Source: Azoarcus sp. DN11
GTDB lineage: Bacteria; Pseudomonadota; Gammaproteobacteria; Burkholderiales; Rhodocyclaceae
Length of the DNA stretch: 64,000 nt
Assembly (NCBI RefSeq): GCF_003628555.1
Contig: NZ_CP021731.1
Coordinates: 4,092,001 to 4,156,000, forward strand
Direction: 5' to 3'
This document shows positions 55,437-64,000 of the stretch, one piece after another. Position numbers and translations under genes: made by a program. Each line of letters opens with the position of its first letter. Positions within the stretch are counted from its first letter, which is position 1. The notes below the pieces were generated by a model. That model ran no database searches. It was not told the origin of the DNA and saw nothing but the letters and a program-made list of their open reading frames with translations.

Positions 55437-56086
55437 GCCTCACGGTCGATTCGGGGCTGCGCGAAAGACTCCTCGCGACCGCGCACGCGATGAGCGCCGC
55501 CGGGCTCAACACCGGCACCGCGGGCAATGTCAGCGTGCGCATAGCCGGCGGCATGCTGATCACCCCCAGCGGCATGCCGCCCGCCGCCTGCACGCCCGAC
55601 AACATGGTGATCGTCGCGGAGGACGGCACGGCCACGGGACGCCTCGCGCCGTCGAGCGAATGGCGCTTCCACCACGACCTCTACGCGCAACGTCCGGAAG
55701 CCGGCGCGATCCTGCACGCGCACGCGCCGTTCGCGACCTCGCTCGCGTGCCAGCGCATCGAGATCCCGCCCTTCCACTACATGATCGCGCGCTTCGGCGG
55801 CAACACCGTGCGCTGCGCGCGCTACGCGACCTTCGGCACGCAGGCGCTCTCGGACCACATCGTCGCCGCGATGGAGGGCCGCTCCGCCTGCCTGATGGCG
55901 AACCACGGCATGCTCGTGTTCGGGCGCGATCTCGACAACGCGCTCGATCTCGCGATCGAATTCGAGACGCTGTGCGAACAGTACTGGCGCAGCTGCCAGA
56001 TGGGCGAGCCGGTGCTGCTGTCGGAGGCGGAGATGGCCGAGGTGGTCGAGCGCTTCCGCTGGTACGGCAAGCCGAGGGCGAGCTAA
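55433..56086 (+). CDS. FucA-like class II aldolase, probable methylthioribulose-1-phosphate aldolase
   Basis: 217 residues, closely patterned on L-fuculose-phosphate aldolase: GLNTGTAGNVSVR, catalytic Glu76 in SSEWRFH, zinc ligands His95 and His97 (HAHAP) and His158 (NHGML). Coupled to mtnA, so cleavage of methylthioribulose-1-phosphate to DHAP and methylthioacetaldehyde (DHAP shunt, Ald2) is likely. The alternative is MtnB dehydratase, same fold, but the FucA-type sequence argues against it. Confidence 0.82.
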   Translation: MSLTVDSGLRERLLATAHAMSAAGLNTGTAGNVSVRIAGGMLITPSGMPPAACTPDNMVIVAEDGTATGRLAPSSEWRFHHDLYAQRPEAGAILHAHAPFATSLACQRIEIPPFHYMIARFGGNTVRCARYATFGTQALSDHIVAAMEGRSACLMANHGMLVFGRDLDNALDLAIEFETLCEQYWRSCQMGEPVLLSEAEMAEVVERFRWYGKPRAS

Positions 56087-56231
56087 TACGCGATTAGCAG
56101 GTTCCTTCCCCTTCAAGGGGGCGAGGGCGGGGTTTCGCGCATGGGTTTCTTACAGGCGCAGTGGAGTCCCCCCATCCCTACCCCAACCGGGAGCCTGCGC
56201 TTCGCCCCACTCCCCTCGCTTCGTGTGCGCC

Positions 56232-57110
56232 TTATGATCGTCTGCCCGCGCTCACCTCCAACACGCGCAACAGGCTCGACGTGTCGTCGTGCGCCCCGCC
56301 TTGCGACATCAGCGCGTTGAGCTGCTGCCACACCTGTGCCGCGACCGGCAGCGGCGTGCCCAGACGCGCCGCCTCGTCCATCAGGATGCCGAAATCCTTG
56401 TGATGCAGACGCGCCTCGATGCCGGCGGCGAAGTCGCGCCGGATCATGCGATCCCCCATCATGTCGAGCATGCGCGACGACGCCGAGCCGCCCATCAGGG
56501 CCTCGCGTACGCGCGACGCATCGACGCCATGCGCCTGCGCGAGCAGCATCGCCTCGGCGCAGGCCTGGATCGCCGCGACCATGATCATCTGGTTGCACGC
56601 CTTCGCGACCTCGCCTGCGCCGTTGTCGCCGACATGCACGATCGCCTTGGTGAAGCACGCGAGCAGCGGGCGCACGCGCTCGAGCACCGCCGCGTCGCCG
56701 CCGACCATCATCGCGACCGTCCCGGCTTCCGCCGCGACCGAGCCGCCCGACACCGGCGCATCAAGCATCGCCGCGCCACGTCCGGCCAGCGCGGCGGCGA
56801 TCCGGCGCGTCGTGCCCGGCGCGATCGTGCTCATGTCGATATGCACCCAACCCGGCCGCGCGCCTTCGACGAAGCCACCTTCGCCCAGCGCGACGCGCTC
56901 GACGTCCGCGCTGGTCGTGATGATCGTGAAGGCGGCGTCCGTTGCGGCGGCAAGCTCGCCCGGCGTCGCATGCACGACCGCATCCGTGCCTGCGAAGGGC
57001 GCGACGCTCTCCGGACGCCGCGCCCACAGGTGCAGGCGATGGCCGGCGCGCTGCAGGTGCTGCGCCATCGGGCGCCCCATCGCGCCCAGGCCGACGAATC
57101 CAACCTCCAT
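56232..57110 (-). CDS. Beta-hydroxyacid dehydrogenase (3-HIBADH/tartronate semialdehyde reductase family), copy 2
   Basis: 292 residues: Rossmann GFVGLGAMGRPMA at the N-terminus, DAPVSGGSVAAEAG substrate loop, catalytic Lys in GEVAKACNQMI and a C-terminal helical domain. Tandem with the next gene (one-base overlap), with which it shares layout; probably an old duplication. Substrate not decided: 2-hydroxy-3-oxopropionate or 3-hydroxyisobutyrate. The 145 bases before the aldolase end hold no gene. Confidence 0.88.
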   Translation of the reverse strand: MEVGFVGLGAMGRPMAQHLQRAGHRLHLWARRPESVAPFAGTDAVVHATPGELAAATDAAFTIITTSADVERVALGEGGFVEGARPGWVHIDMSTIAPGTTRRIAAALAGRGAAMLDAPVSGGSVAAEAGTVAMMVGGDAAVLERVRPLLACFTKAIVHVGDNGAGEVAKACNQMIMVAAIQACAEAMLLAQAHGVDASRVREALMGGSASSRMLDMMGDRMIRRDFAAGIEARLHHKDFGILMDEAARLGTPLPVAAQVWQQLNALMSQGGAHDDTSSLLRVLEVSAGRRS

Positions 57111-57994
57111 CAGTCCTGCCCCTCGCCGCCGCTCATGCGTTCGAGGAGCTTCAGCATCGCGATCGAGTCGTTCTCGCCCAGCCCGCTGCCGACCATCGCG
57201 TTGAGCATCTGCGCGGTCGCGGCCGAGGTGGGCAGCGCGAGGCCGAGGCGGTGCGCCTCTTCCATGACGATGCGCAGGTCCTTCTGGTGCATCCACGCCT
57301 TGAAGCCGGGCTTGAAGTTGCGGTCGAGCATGCGCTGGCCGTGGTTTTCCAGCACGCGCGAATAGGCGAAGCCGCCGAGCAGCGCCTCGCGCACCTTCGC
57401 GGCATCGACACCACTCTTCTGCGCGAAGTTCATCGCCTCGGCCACCGCCGCGACGCCGACGCCGGTGAGGATCTGGTTGCACGCCTTGGCGACCTGGCCC
57501 GCGCCGCTCGCGCCGATCAGCGACACGGTCTTGCCCATCGCCTCGAAAAGCGGCTTCACGCGCGCGAAGGCGGCCGCATCGCCGCCGACCATGATCGTCA
57601 GCGTCGCGTTGATCGCGCCGATCTCGCCGCCCGACACCGGCGCGTCCAGCATCTCGATGCCGCGCGCCTTGAGCTTCGCGGCGATGGCCTGCGCCGCCGC
57701 CGGGGCGATGGTGCTCATGTCGACGAAGATCAGGCCGGGACGCGCGCCGTCCGCGACGCCCTGCGGCCCCAGCGCGACGTGCTCGACGTCGGGCGCGTCC
57801 GCGACCATGCTGATGACGACCTCGGCACGCGAGGCGACCTCTGCCGCGCTCGCGCAAGCGCCCGCGCCCGCGTCGAGCAGCGGCTGCATCGACTCGCGCC
57901 GGCGGCTCCACACCTGCACCTTGTGCCCGGCCTTCATCAGGTTCAGCGCCATCGGGCGCCCCATCAGGCCGAGGCCGACGAATCCGACTTCCAT
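57110..57994 (-). CDS. Beta-hydroxyacid dehydrogenase, copy 1
   Basis: 294 residues; GFVGLGLMGRPMALNLMKAG, DAPVSGGEIGAINATL, catalytic Lys in GQVAKACNQIL. Start 57994 (MEVGFVGLG) is supported by alignment to the tandem copy; the frame to 58045 is too long. First gene of the pair. Confidence 0.88.
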   Translation of the reverse strand: MEVGFVGLGLMGRPMALNLMKAGHKVQVWSRRRESMQPLLDAGAGACASAAEVASRAEVVISMVADAPDVEHVALGPQGVADGARPGLIFVDMSTIAPAAAQAIAAKLKARGIEMLDAPVSGGEIGAINATLTIMVGGDAAAFARVKPLFEAMGKTVSLIGASGAGQVAKACNQILTGVGVAAVAEAMNFAQKSGVDAAKVREALLGGFAYSRVLENHGQRMLDRNFKPGFKAWMHQKDLRIVMEEAHRLGLALPTSAATAQMLNAMVGSGLGENDSIAMLKLLERMSGGEGQD

Positions 57995-58043
57995 TTCGAT
58001 TCTCCTGTGGCTGGAACGCACATGGCGACGCATAATCGTCACC

Positions 58044-58964
58044 ATGACCTACGCCCCCATCATCAAGGAAATCGGCCGTGGCGCCAAGGGCGCGCGCGAC
58101 CTCGACGCCGCGCAGGCGGAGCAGCTCTTCGGCGACATGCTGGACGGCAAGGTGCCGGACCTGGAGCTCGGCGCGATCGTCGTGTCGCTGCGCCTCAAGG
58201 GCGAGTCACGCGACGAACTCCTCGGCTTCAAGCGCGCGATCGACGCGCGCTGCCCGCAGCTCGCGGTGCCGCCGGGCCCGCGCTGCGTGATCCTGCCGAC
58301 CTACAACGGCGCGCGCCGCCAGGCCAACCTGATGCCGCTGGTCGCGCTGCTGCTCGCGCGCGCAGGCGTGCCGGTGCTGATCCAGGGGCGGCACGACTTC
58401 GAGTCGCGCGTGAGCCCGTTCGAACTGCTTGCGGCACTCGACATCCATCCGGCGCTTGGCATCGGCGATGCACACCGCGAGCTCGCCGAAAAGCGCATCG
58501 CCTGCCTGCGCCTCGACGAGCTGCTGCCGGGGCTCGATCGCCTGCTGAGCCTGCGCCTGCGCCTGGGCGTGCGCGGCAGCGGCCACACGATGGCGAAACT
58601 GGTCGACCCGTGCCTCGGGCGCAGCGTGCGCGTCGTCGCGGTCACGCACCCGGAGTACCTCGAGCGCATGAACGAATTTCTCGTCGCGGACGGCGGACGG
58701 GCAATGCTGATGCGTGGCACCGAAGGCGAAGCCTACGCGAACCCGCGGCGGCGGCCGGCGATGCAGGTGTTCCGCGATGGCGTCGCGGAACTCGGCTGGC
58801 CCGCGGCGGAAGGGGGTGCCCCGCCGGTCGAAGGGCTGCCCGACACACCGGGCGTGGAGGAGAACGCGGCGCTGATCCGCGCGATGCTCGCCGGCAAGGT
58901 CGCGTTGCCGCAGCCGGTGCTCGATCAGGCCGCGCTGCTGGTGCGGCTGGCGACCGAAGCCTGA
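58044..58964 (+). CDS. ybiB: YbiB-family (TrpD2) nucleic-acid-binding protein
   Basis: 306 residues with the anthranilate phosphoribosyltransferase-like fold: APIIKEIGRGAKGARDLDAAQAEQLFGDML at the start, TYNGARRQANLMPL and GVRGSGHTMAKLVDP in the core. E. coli YbiB binds nucleic acids and lacks TrpD activity. Single transcription unit, divergent from the dehydrogenase pair. Confidence 0.88.
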   Translation: MTYAPIIKEIGRGAKGARDLDAAQAEQLFGDMLDGKVPDLELGAIVVSLRLKGESRDELLGFKRAIDARCPQLAVPPGPRCVILPTYNGARRQANLMPLVALLLARAGVPVLIQGRHDFESRVSPFELLAALDIHPALGIGDAHRELAEKRIACLRLDELLPGLDRLLSLRLRLGVRGSGHTMAKLVDPCLGRSVRVVAVTHPEYLERMNEFLVADGGRAMLMRGTEGEAYANPRRRPAMQVFRDGVAELGWPAAEGGAPPVEGLPDTPGVEENAALIRAMLAGKVALPQPVLDQAALLVRLATEA

Positions 58965-58979
58965 ACCCGCATCGACAAA

Positions 58980-59074
58980 ATCCTGCGCCCGACAGGAGAG
59001 ACCTCAACCACGGCGAGAGCTCAGGGAGGGGAAACTCCCGCCGTGGCTAAAGCCTCTCCTGTCGGGCGCAGGAT
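58980..59074. repeat. Long imperfect inverted repeat between convergent genes
   Basis: Outer arms of 21 bases match perfectly (58980-59000 and 59054-59074; ATCCTGCGCCCGACAGGAGA in the left arm), followed by a second perfect 8-bp stem (CCACGGCG 59008-59015 with 59039-59046). Between ybiB and pirin stops, so it may be a bidirectional terminator, though far longer than needed, or a mobile repeat. Confidence 0.82.
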
Positions 59075-59091
59075 CGGTTTGCGAAGCGAAA

Positions 59092-59985
59092 TCAGCTGGC
59101 GATCGGGGCGAACCGCCCGTCGCGATAATCGGCCAGGGCCTCGTGGATCTCGGCCTGAGTGTTCATCACGAAGGGGCCGTATTGCGCGATCGGCTCGCCG
59201 AGCGGCCGGCCTGCGACCAGCAGCACGCGCGCCGGGGCCTCGCCCGCTTCGATCACGACGCCATCCGCGGCCGCCTCGTTCGCAAGAATCGCCATGCGCT
59301 GCACCGCCACCGGCGTACCGGCGACCGTGACGGCGCCGCGATACACGTAGAGGAAGGCGTTGTGCCCCGCCGCCAGGGTCTGCGCGAAGCGGGCCCCCGC
59401 TGGCAGATGGATGTCGAGGTACAGCGGCGCCGTCGCGTCGCGCGTCACCGCGCCGGCAACGCCGTGGCTCCCGCCGGCGATCACGGTCACCTCGGCGCCC
59501 GCCTCGGTCGTGAAGGACGGCAGATCGCCTGCGCCGAAGTCCCGGTACCACGGCGCGCACATCTTGTCGCGTCCCGGCAGGTTGAGCCACAGCTGGAAGC
59601 CTTCCATCACGCCCTCTTCCTGCTCGGGCAGCTCCGAATGGATCACGCCGCGGCCGGCCGTCATCCACTGCACGCCGCCATTCTCGAGCAGGCCTTCGTG
59701 GCCGGCGCTGTCGCGGTGGCGCATGCGCCCGGCAATCATGTAGGTGATGGTTTCGAAGCCGCGGTGCGGGTGATCCGGGAAGCCGGCGAGGTAGTCGTCA
59801 GGGTCGTTGCTGCCGAAGGCGTCGAGCATCAGGAAGGGATCGAGCCGGCGCTGCAGCGGCTGGGTCAGCACGCGGGTGAGCTTCACCCCCGCCCCGTCGG
59901 ACGTGGCCTGCCCGGCCACGAGCCGCTCGACGCTGCGCGAGCGGGCGACGGCTTCACTGCGGCGTTGTTGATGCTTGTCGGACAT
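59092..59985 (-). CDS. Pirin-family cupin protein
   Basis: 297 residues; two cupin domains. Metal ligands in FPDHPHRGFETITYMI and the GRGVIHSE segment. Some pirins act as quercetinases or redox sensors; function here unknown. 102 bases after the azoreductase gene on the same strand. Confidence 0.92.
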   Translation of the reverse strand: MSDKHQQRRSEAVARSRSVERLVAGQATSDGAGVKLTRVLTQPLQRRLDPFLMLDAFGSNDPDDYLAGFPDHPHRGFETITYMIAGRMRHRDSAGHEGLLENGGVQWMTAGRGVIHSELPEQEEGVMEGFQLWLNLPGRDKMCAPWYRDFGAGDLPSFTTEAGAEVTVIAGGSHGVAGAVTRDATAPLYLDIHLPAGARFAQTLAAGHNAFLYVYRGAVTVAGTPVAVQRMAILANEAAADGVVIEAGEAPARVLLVAGRPLGEPIAQYGPFVMNTQAEIHEALADYRDGRFAPIAS

Positions 59986-60038
59986 GGTCCTGTCCTCCGT
60001 GTTGGGGTCGGGGGGCTCTCTGTATGTTCTTGCCCGGC

Positions 60039-60059
60039 GGCCGGATCCATCGTCCGGCC
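60039..60059 (-). terminator. Hairpin between azoR and pirin genes
   Basis: GGCCGGA-TCCATCG-TCCGGCC perfect stem of 7, with flanking CCCGG/CCGGG pairing. Lies after the azoR stop. Confidence 0.5.
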
Positions 60060-60086
60060 GTCCGGGTGTGCGAGGTCGCGGGACGC

Positions 60087-60686
60087 TTACGCGAACGCCG
60101 CCTCGATGTCGCGTTGGGCTTCGGCGAAGCCCTGTTGTTCCGCTTCCGGGCCCATCGCCAAGCCTTCGGCGAAGACGAAGCTGATGTCGGTCATGCCGAG
60201 GAAGCCGAGCACGGTCTTCAGGTACGGCACCTGCGAGTCGCCTTCCGTGCCACGATAGCGGCCGCCACGTGCAAACGCGACATACACTTTCTTGCCCTTC
60301 AGCAGGCCTTCGGGACCGTTCGCGGTGTACCGGAAGGTCACATTGGCGCGGGCGATCGCGTCGATCCAATTCTTGAGCTGTGCCGGCACGCCAAAGTTGT
60401 ACATCGGCACACCCAGCACGACGGCGTCGGCGGCCTGGATTTCGGCGATCAGTGCGTCGTCGAGCGCGACACGGGCAGCCTGCGCCGGCGTGCGCTGCTC
60501 GGCGGGGGTGAAGAGTGCGCCCAGCGCGGCTTCGTCGAGGACGGGATGCGGGGTGCTCGAGAGGTCGCGGACGGCCAGGGTGGCACCGGGGTTCTGGGCG
60601 CGCAGGCGCTCGACGATGCTGTTGGCGACGCGGGAGGAAGCGGAAGCGGCGGCACGGGCGCTGGAATTGACTTGCAGGATTTTCAT
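60087..60686 (-). CDS. azoR: FMN-dependent NADH-azoreductase
   Basis: 199 residues, flavodoxin-like fold: [38 protein letters not shown] and [10 protein letters not shown]. Reduces azo compounds and quinones. ATG 60686 has a GGAGAG site. Divergent from dsbB, sharing a 239-base promoter region without other genes. Confidence 0.93.
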   Translation of the reverse strand: MKILQVNSSARAAASASSRVANSIVERLRAQNPGATLAVRDLSSTPHPVLDEAALGALFTPAEQRTPAQAARVALDDALIAEIQAADAVVLGVPMYNFGVPAQLKNWIDAIARANVTFRYTANGPEGLLKGKKVYVAFARGGRYRGTEGDSQVPYLKTVLGFLGMTDISFVFAEGLAMGPEAEQQGFAEAQRDIEAAFA

Positions 60687-60925
60687 CTGGCTCTCCATCG
60701 ATGTGGTTTGTCGATGGGGTGACTTTAGGGGAAGCATTGTTGCGGAAAAATCCGGAAAGCTGCACAACACTATTGCTCGATCCGCATCAAATGACTTTTT
60801 CCCTTTTTCCTATGCATTTCGCCGGCATTTCATCCGGGCCGACCGGCACGCGCCACTGAACTTTTCCGCGCCGCAGCGGACGAATGCGCCGGACTGACCT
60901 ACAATCGCGCCAAGTTCACCCTGCC

Positions 60926-61438
60926 ATGCCCATGATGAATTCATTTGCACCATCCTCCCGCACACTCTTCCTCGGCCTGTTCGCCGCCTGCGTCGGCCTG
61001 CTCGGATTCGGCCTGTACCTGCAGCATGTGGTCGGCCTGGAGCCCTGCCCGATGTGCATCATGCAGCGCTATGCCTTCGTCGCGGTCGCGCTCATCGCCC
61101 TCGTCGGCGGCCTGCACAACCCGGGGCGCACCGGCACGCGCGCGTATTCCGCGCTGATCCTCATTGCCGCGCTGGTGGGCGCGGGCGTGGCTGCGCGCCA
61201 GACGTGGATCCAGATCTATCCGCCGGAAGTGGCCGAATGCGGCCCCGACCTCGAGTTCATGCTCGACAGCTTCCCGCTGGCCGACGCGCTGCCGATGATC
61301 TTCCAGGGAGCGGGCGACTGCTCGAAGGTCGACTGGAGCCTCCTGGGACTGTCGATCGCGAACTGGTCGCTGCTGACGCTGACGCTGATCGCGATCGGCG
61401 CGATCGTGCTGATCGTGCGCGGAAAGCTCCGCGGCTGA
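60926..61438 (+). CDS. dsbB: Disulfide bond formation protein DsbB
   Basis: 170 residues, four helices. Redox Cys41-Cys44 (LEPCPMC) with the QR pair following, and the second pair Cys105 and Cys132. Re-oxidises DsbA with quinone. Three in-frame ATGs (60926, 60932, 60935) are possible; the first is used. Confidence 0.94.
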   Translation: MPMMNSFAPSSRTLFLGLFAACVGLLGFGLYLQHVVGLEPCPMCIMQRYAFVAVALIALVGGLHNPGRTGTRAYSALILIAALVGAGVAARQTWIQIYPPEVAECGPDLEFMLDSFPLADALPMIFQGAGDCSKVDWSLLGLSIANWSLLTLTLIAIGAIVLIVRGKLRG

Positions 61439-61458
61439 AATGCCCGGCGGCTCGCGCG

Positions 61459-61770
61459 TCAGCCGACGACGCGCACCGTCGTGCCGCCGATCTCGTACAG
61501 GCCCTGCCCCAGCGCGTGGCAGCGCTTGACTGCCAGCCTGGCGACGAGCGGCGGGCGCGCGACCGATCCGCTGCCGGGCACGGCGACCATCACTTCGAGC
61601 ACCTCGGCCTCGCCCGGCACGTAGGGCGCGCGCAGCGTCATCCCGCCGACGCCGATCTCCACGCATTCCCCGCGAATCGTCTCGCCCGTCTTCAGGCGGA
61701 TCACCGCCGGACAGCCGAGCGGAATGCGGCGGTCGAGCCGGCGGTCGATATGGGATGCGCGATCGTTCAT
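61459..61770 (-). CDS. PilZ-domain protein
   Basis: 103 residues; N-terminal RRLDRRIPL gives the RxxxR c-di-GMP motif, but the second motif reads CVEIGVGGM instead of D/N-x-S-x-x-G, so binding may be weaker. Possibly a c-di-GMP effector. Confidence 0.75.
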   Translation of the reverse strand: MNDRASHIDRRLDRRIPLGCPAVIRLKTGETIRGECVEIGVGGMTLRAPYVPGEAEVLEVMVAVPGSGSVARPPLVARLAVKRCHALGQGLYEIGGTTVRVVG

Positions 61771-61869
61771 GGGCCGGACGGGCGGCGAGGTCGATGACAG
61801 GCCGATTGTAGCCCTCCGCCGTCATCGGCGCCGGGCCTTTTGCCGCACCGACTGCGGCGCCGAAGCGGC

Positions 61870-62094
61870 TCAGCGACAGCCCGCGCTGTCCTGCACGCCG
61901 GCCTTGCGCAGGAAGATCTCCAGCGGGCAGAAGCGCGTGAAACCGCTCTGGAACAGGTTGGCGCCGACGAAGGCGGTGAACCACAGGAAGTTCTTGCTCA
62001 CGAACAGCGGCGAGCCCTCCACGCCGAGCGCGAGCGAGATCAGCACGAAGGCGCCGGCGAAGATGCGGACGAACTGGTTGACGGTCAGCGTCAT
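61870..62094 (-). CDS. DUF2892 (YgaP-like) small membrane protein
   Basis: 74 residues; MTLTVNQFVRIFAGAFVLISL, two helices and GFTRFCPLEIFLRKAG at the end. Overlaps the RND pump gene end by four bases. Such proteins often sit with rhodaneses or sulfide-related pumps. Confidence 0.85.
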   Translation of the reverse strand: MTLTVNQFVRIFAGAFVLISLALGVEGSPLFVSKNFLWFTAFVGANLFQSGFTRFCPLEIFLRKAGVQDSAGCR

Positions 62095-64000
62095 GGTGTT
62101 TCTCCTTGCAGTTGCGCGATACGGCCCCGCATCGCGGCGAAATACAGCACCGGGATGACCACCAACGTCAGCACGGTGGACACGAAAATGCCGAAGATCA
62201 GGCTGATCGCCAGCCCGTTGAAAATGGGGTCGCCGAGGATGAAGAGCGCGCCGATCATCGCCGCGAGCGCGGTGAGGCCGATCGGCTTGGCGCGCACGGC
62301 AGCGGCGCGGATCACCGCCTCGCCCAGCTCGACACCCGCGCGCACCTGGTGATTGACGAAATCGACGAGCAGGATCGAGTTCCTCACGATGATGCCGGCG
62401 AGCGCGATCATGCCGATCATCGAGGTCGCGGTGAAATGCGCGCCCAGCAGGGCGTGGCCGGGCATCACGCCGATGATCGTGAGCGGGATCGGCGCCATGA
62501 TGATGAGCGGCACGCGGTAGCTCCTGAACTGGCCCACGACCAGCAGGTAGATCAGGATCAAACCGACCGCGTAGGCCGCGCCCATGTCGCGGAAAGTCTC
62601 GTAGGTGACCTGCCACTCGCCGTCCCACTTCACGCTGTAGCCGGCGTAGGCGTCCTTCGGCGCGCGGATGAACCATTCGCCCAACGTCCCGGCGAGCCCC
62701 GCGGCACCGGCGAGCGGCATGCCGTTGATCTGCGAACGGATGTCGAACATGCCGTAGAGCGGCGAATCGAGCCGCCCGCCCATGTCGCCGGTGACGTACA
62801 CGACGGGCAGCAGGTCCTTGCGGTAGATCACCTGCTCGCGCGTGATGTCCTGCACCGTGACGAGCTCGGACACCGACACCAGCGTGCCGTCGCGCGCGCG
62901 CACCTTCAGCGCGAGCAGCGCATCGACGCTCGACTGGCGCTCCGACGGCAGCTGGATGCGCACCGGGATCTCGTACTTGTTGTCGCCGCCGTGGATCGGC
63001 GTGACGTTCTCCCCCGCGAGCCCCAGGCGCACCACCTCGACGATGTCCGCCTGCGCGACGCCCATGCGCGCGGCCTTCGCCTGATCGACGCGCAGCACCT
63101 GCTTCGGTGCCGCCTCATCGACGGTGTCGTCGACGTCGACGATGTCCGCGGCCCCCTCGAACGCCGCGCGCACCTTGCCCGCGACGGCCGTCTGCCCGGC
63201 GTAGTCCGGCCCATACACTTCGGCGACGATCGGCGACAGCACCGGCGGCCCCGGCGGCACTTCGACGGTCTTCGCGTTGCCGCCCGCGGCGCGCGCGATG
63301 CGCGCGACTTCGGCCCGCACGGCGGTGGCGATCTCGTGGCTCTTGCGGTGGCGATGCTTCTTGTCGACGAGGTTCACCTGGATGTCGCCGACCTCCGGGG
63401 CACTGCGCAAGTAGTACTGGCGCACCAGGCCGTTGAAGTTGATCGGGCTCGCGGTGCCGGCATAGGCCTGCCAGTCGCTGACCTCCTCGACCGTGCCGAG
63501 GTAGGTGCCGACCTCGCGCAGCACGCGCGCAGTCTCCTCGACCGGCGTGCCGACCGGCATGTCGAGCACGACCTGGAACTCGCTCTTGTTGTCGAAGGGC
63601 AGCATCTTCAGCACGACCAGCTGGAACACCGGCAGCGCGACCGACGCGCCGATCAGCGCGAACACCACGAGCCACAACTTCAGGCGCGCGCGAGCGCCGC
63701 GCACCGGGTCGAGCATCGGCGTCATCGTGCGGCGGAAGACACGGTCGAGGCGCGCCGTGAGCTTGTCCTCGCCCTCGTGGTGATGCGCGTCGACGGACTT
63801 CAGCAAGCGCTGCGCGAACCACGGCGTGACGACGAAAGCGACCGCGAGCGAGATGAACATGCCCATCGACGCGTTGATCGGGATCGGGCTCATGTACGGG
63901 CCCATCAGGCCGGTCACGAAAGCCATCGGCAGCAGCGCCGCGATCACCGTGAAAGTCGCGAGGATCGTCGGCCCGCCGACCTCGTCGACGGCACGCGGGA
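62091..64000 (-). CDS. RND-family efflux pump permease, 5' part beyond window
   Basis: At least 636 residues of an RND transporter; the frame stays open to the window edge (AVDEVGGPTILATFTVIAALLPMAFVTGLMGPYM), so the apparent start at 63947 is internal. Segments GMIALAGIIVRNSILLVDF and VYVTGDMGG are typical. Substrate unknown; differs from the CusA copy (no Met-rich heavy-metal pattern seen). Coupled to the DUF2892 gene. Confidence 0.92.
   Translation of the reverse strand, partial: PRAVDEVGGPTILATFTVIAALLPMAFVTGLMGPYMSPIPINASMGMFISLAVAFVVTPWFAQRLLKSVDAHHHEGEDKLTARLDRVFRRTMTPMLDPVRGARARLKLWLVVFALIGASVALPVFQLVVLKMLPFDNKSEFQVVLDMPVGTPVEETARVLREVGTYLGTVEEVSDWQAYAGTASPINFNGLVRQYYLRSAPEVGDIQVNLVDKKHRHRKSHEIATAVRAEVARIARAAGGNAKTVEVPPGPPVLSPIVAEVYGPDYAGQTAVAGKVRAAFEGAADIVDVDDTVDEAAPKQVLRVDQAKAARMGVAQADIVEVVRLGLAGENVTPIHGGDNKYEIPVRIQLPSERQSSVDALLALKVRARDGTLVSVSELVTVQDITREQVIYRKDLLPVVYVTGDMGGRLDSPLYGMFDIRSQINGMPLAGAAGLAGTLGEWFIRAPKDAYAGYSVKWDGEWQVTYETFRDMGAAYAVGLILIYLLVVGQFRSYRVPLIIMAPIPLTIIGVMPGHALLGAHFTATSMIGMIALAGIIVRNSILLVDFVNHQVRAGVELGEAVIRAAAVRAKPIGLTALAAMIGALFILGDPIFNGLAISLIFGIFVSTVLTLVVIPVLYFAAMRGRIAQLQGETP

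Overview
The window is a 64-kb chromosomal segment of a GC-rich Gram-negative bacterium. Gene content (malonyl-CoA decarboxylase, HemP/Bfd/Bfr, FtrABCD-type iron uptake, IorAB, PilSR/PilA, PP0621-family protein, YbiB, MtnA plus class II aldolase) fits a betaproteobacterium, most likely Rhodocyclales (Azoarcus/Aromatoleum/Thauera type). That placement is inference from gene families, not from a marker gene. No rRNA, tRNA, CRISPR array, phage structural gene or integrase was seen.

Layout. 1-7.1 kb: end of lgt, malonyl-CoA decarboxylase, a c-di-GMP protein (GGDQF/EAL) with a porin-like and a small binding-protein-like gene, and an FAH-family hydrolase. 7.2-26.2 kb: iron block with three Fur-box-like sites: hemP-bfd-bfr, tonB-exbB-exbD, a MacAB-type tripartite exporter, an ftrABCD-type iron uptake operon with a porin gene between ftrA and ftrB, an isoquinoline-oxidoreductase-like molybdoenzyme (iorAB), and a TonB-dependent siderophore receptor with a PepSY-type membrane protein. 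26.3-27.8 kb: periplasmic rhodanese and AzlCD. 27.9-37.8 kb: copper/silver block: DUF411 protein, two-component system, palindromic CusR/CopR-like box in the divergent promoter, cupredoxin, CusF-like protein and a CusCBA-type efflux system whose adaptor carries a fused CusF domain.

37.8-48.5 kb is a dense accessory island of about a dozen toxin-antitoxin (TA) loci on both strands: RHH/ParE, HEPN/MNT, Phd/PIN, RelBE, ParDE, FitA/VapC, an orphan HigA-like antidote, and relics of ccdA and hepT. A type IV pilin gene with a clear sigma-54 promoter sits inside it, as does a REP-associated Y1 transposase (RAYT) with two families of short palindromic repeats. The island also holds displaced ends of its neighbours: a decayed 3' end of a cusA-like gene, a 108-bp copy of the pilR 3' end that differs from intact pilR only at synonymous sites, a 5' fragment of the RAYT gene between two REPs, and a relic of a phd promoter and start. 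It looks as if it was assembled by repeated insertion and recombination at gene ends.

48.7-64 kb: a secreted protein with a Glu/Arg/Pro repeat tail, pilR-pilS, a PP0621-family protein, methionine aminotransferase, mtnA with a FucA-like aldolase (suggesting the DHAP shunt for 5'-methylthioadenosine salvage), two tandem beta-hydroxyacid dehydrogenases, ybiB, pirin, azoreductase, dsbB, a PilZ protein, a DUF2892 protein and the end of an RND pump that runs off the right edge. Two long perfect inverted repeats (54.2 and 59.0 kb) lie between genes in this part.
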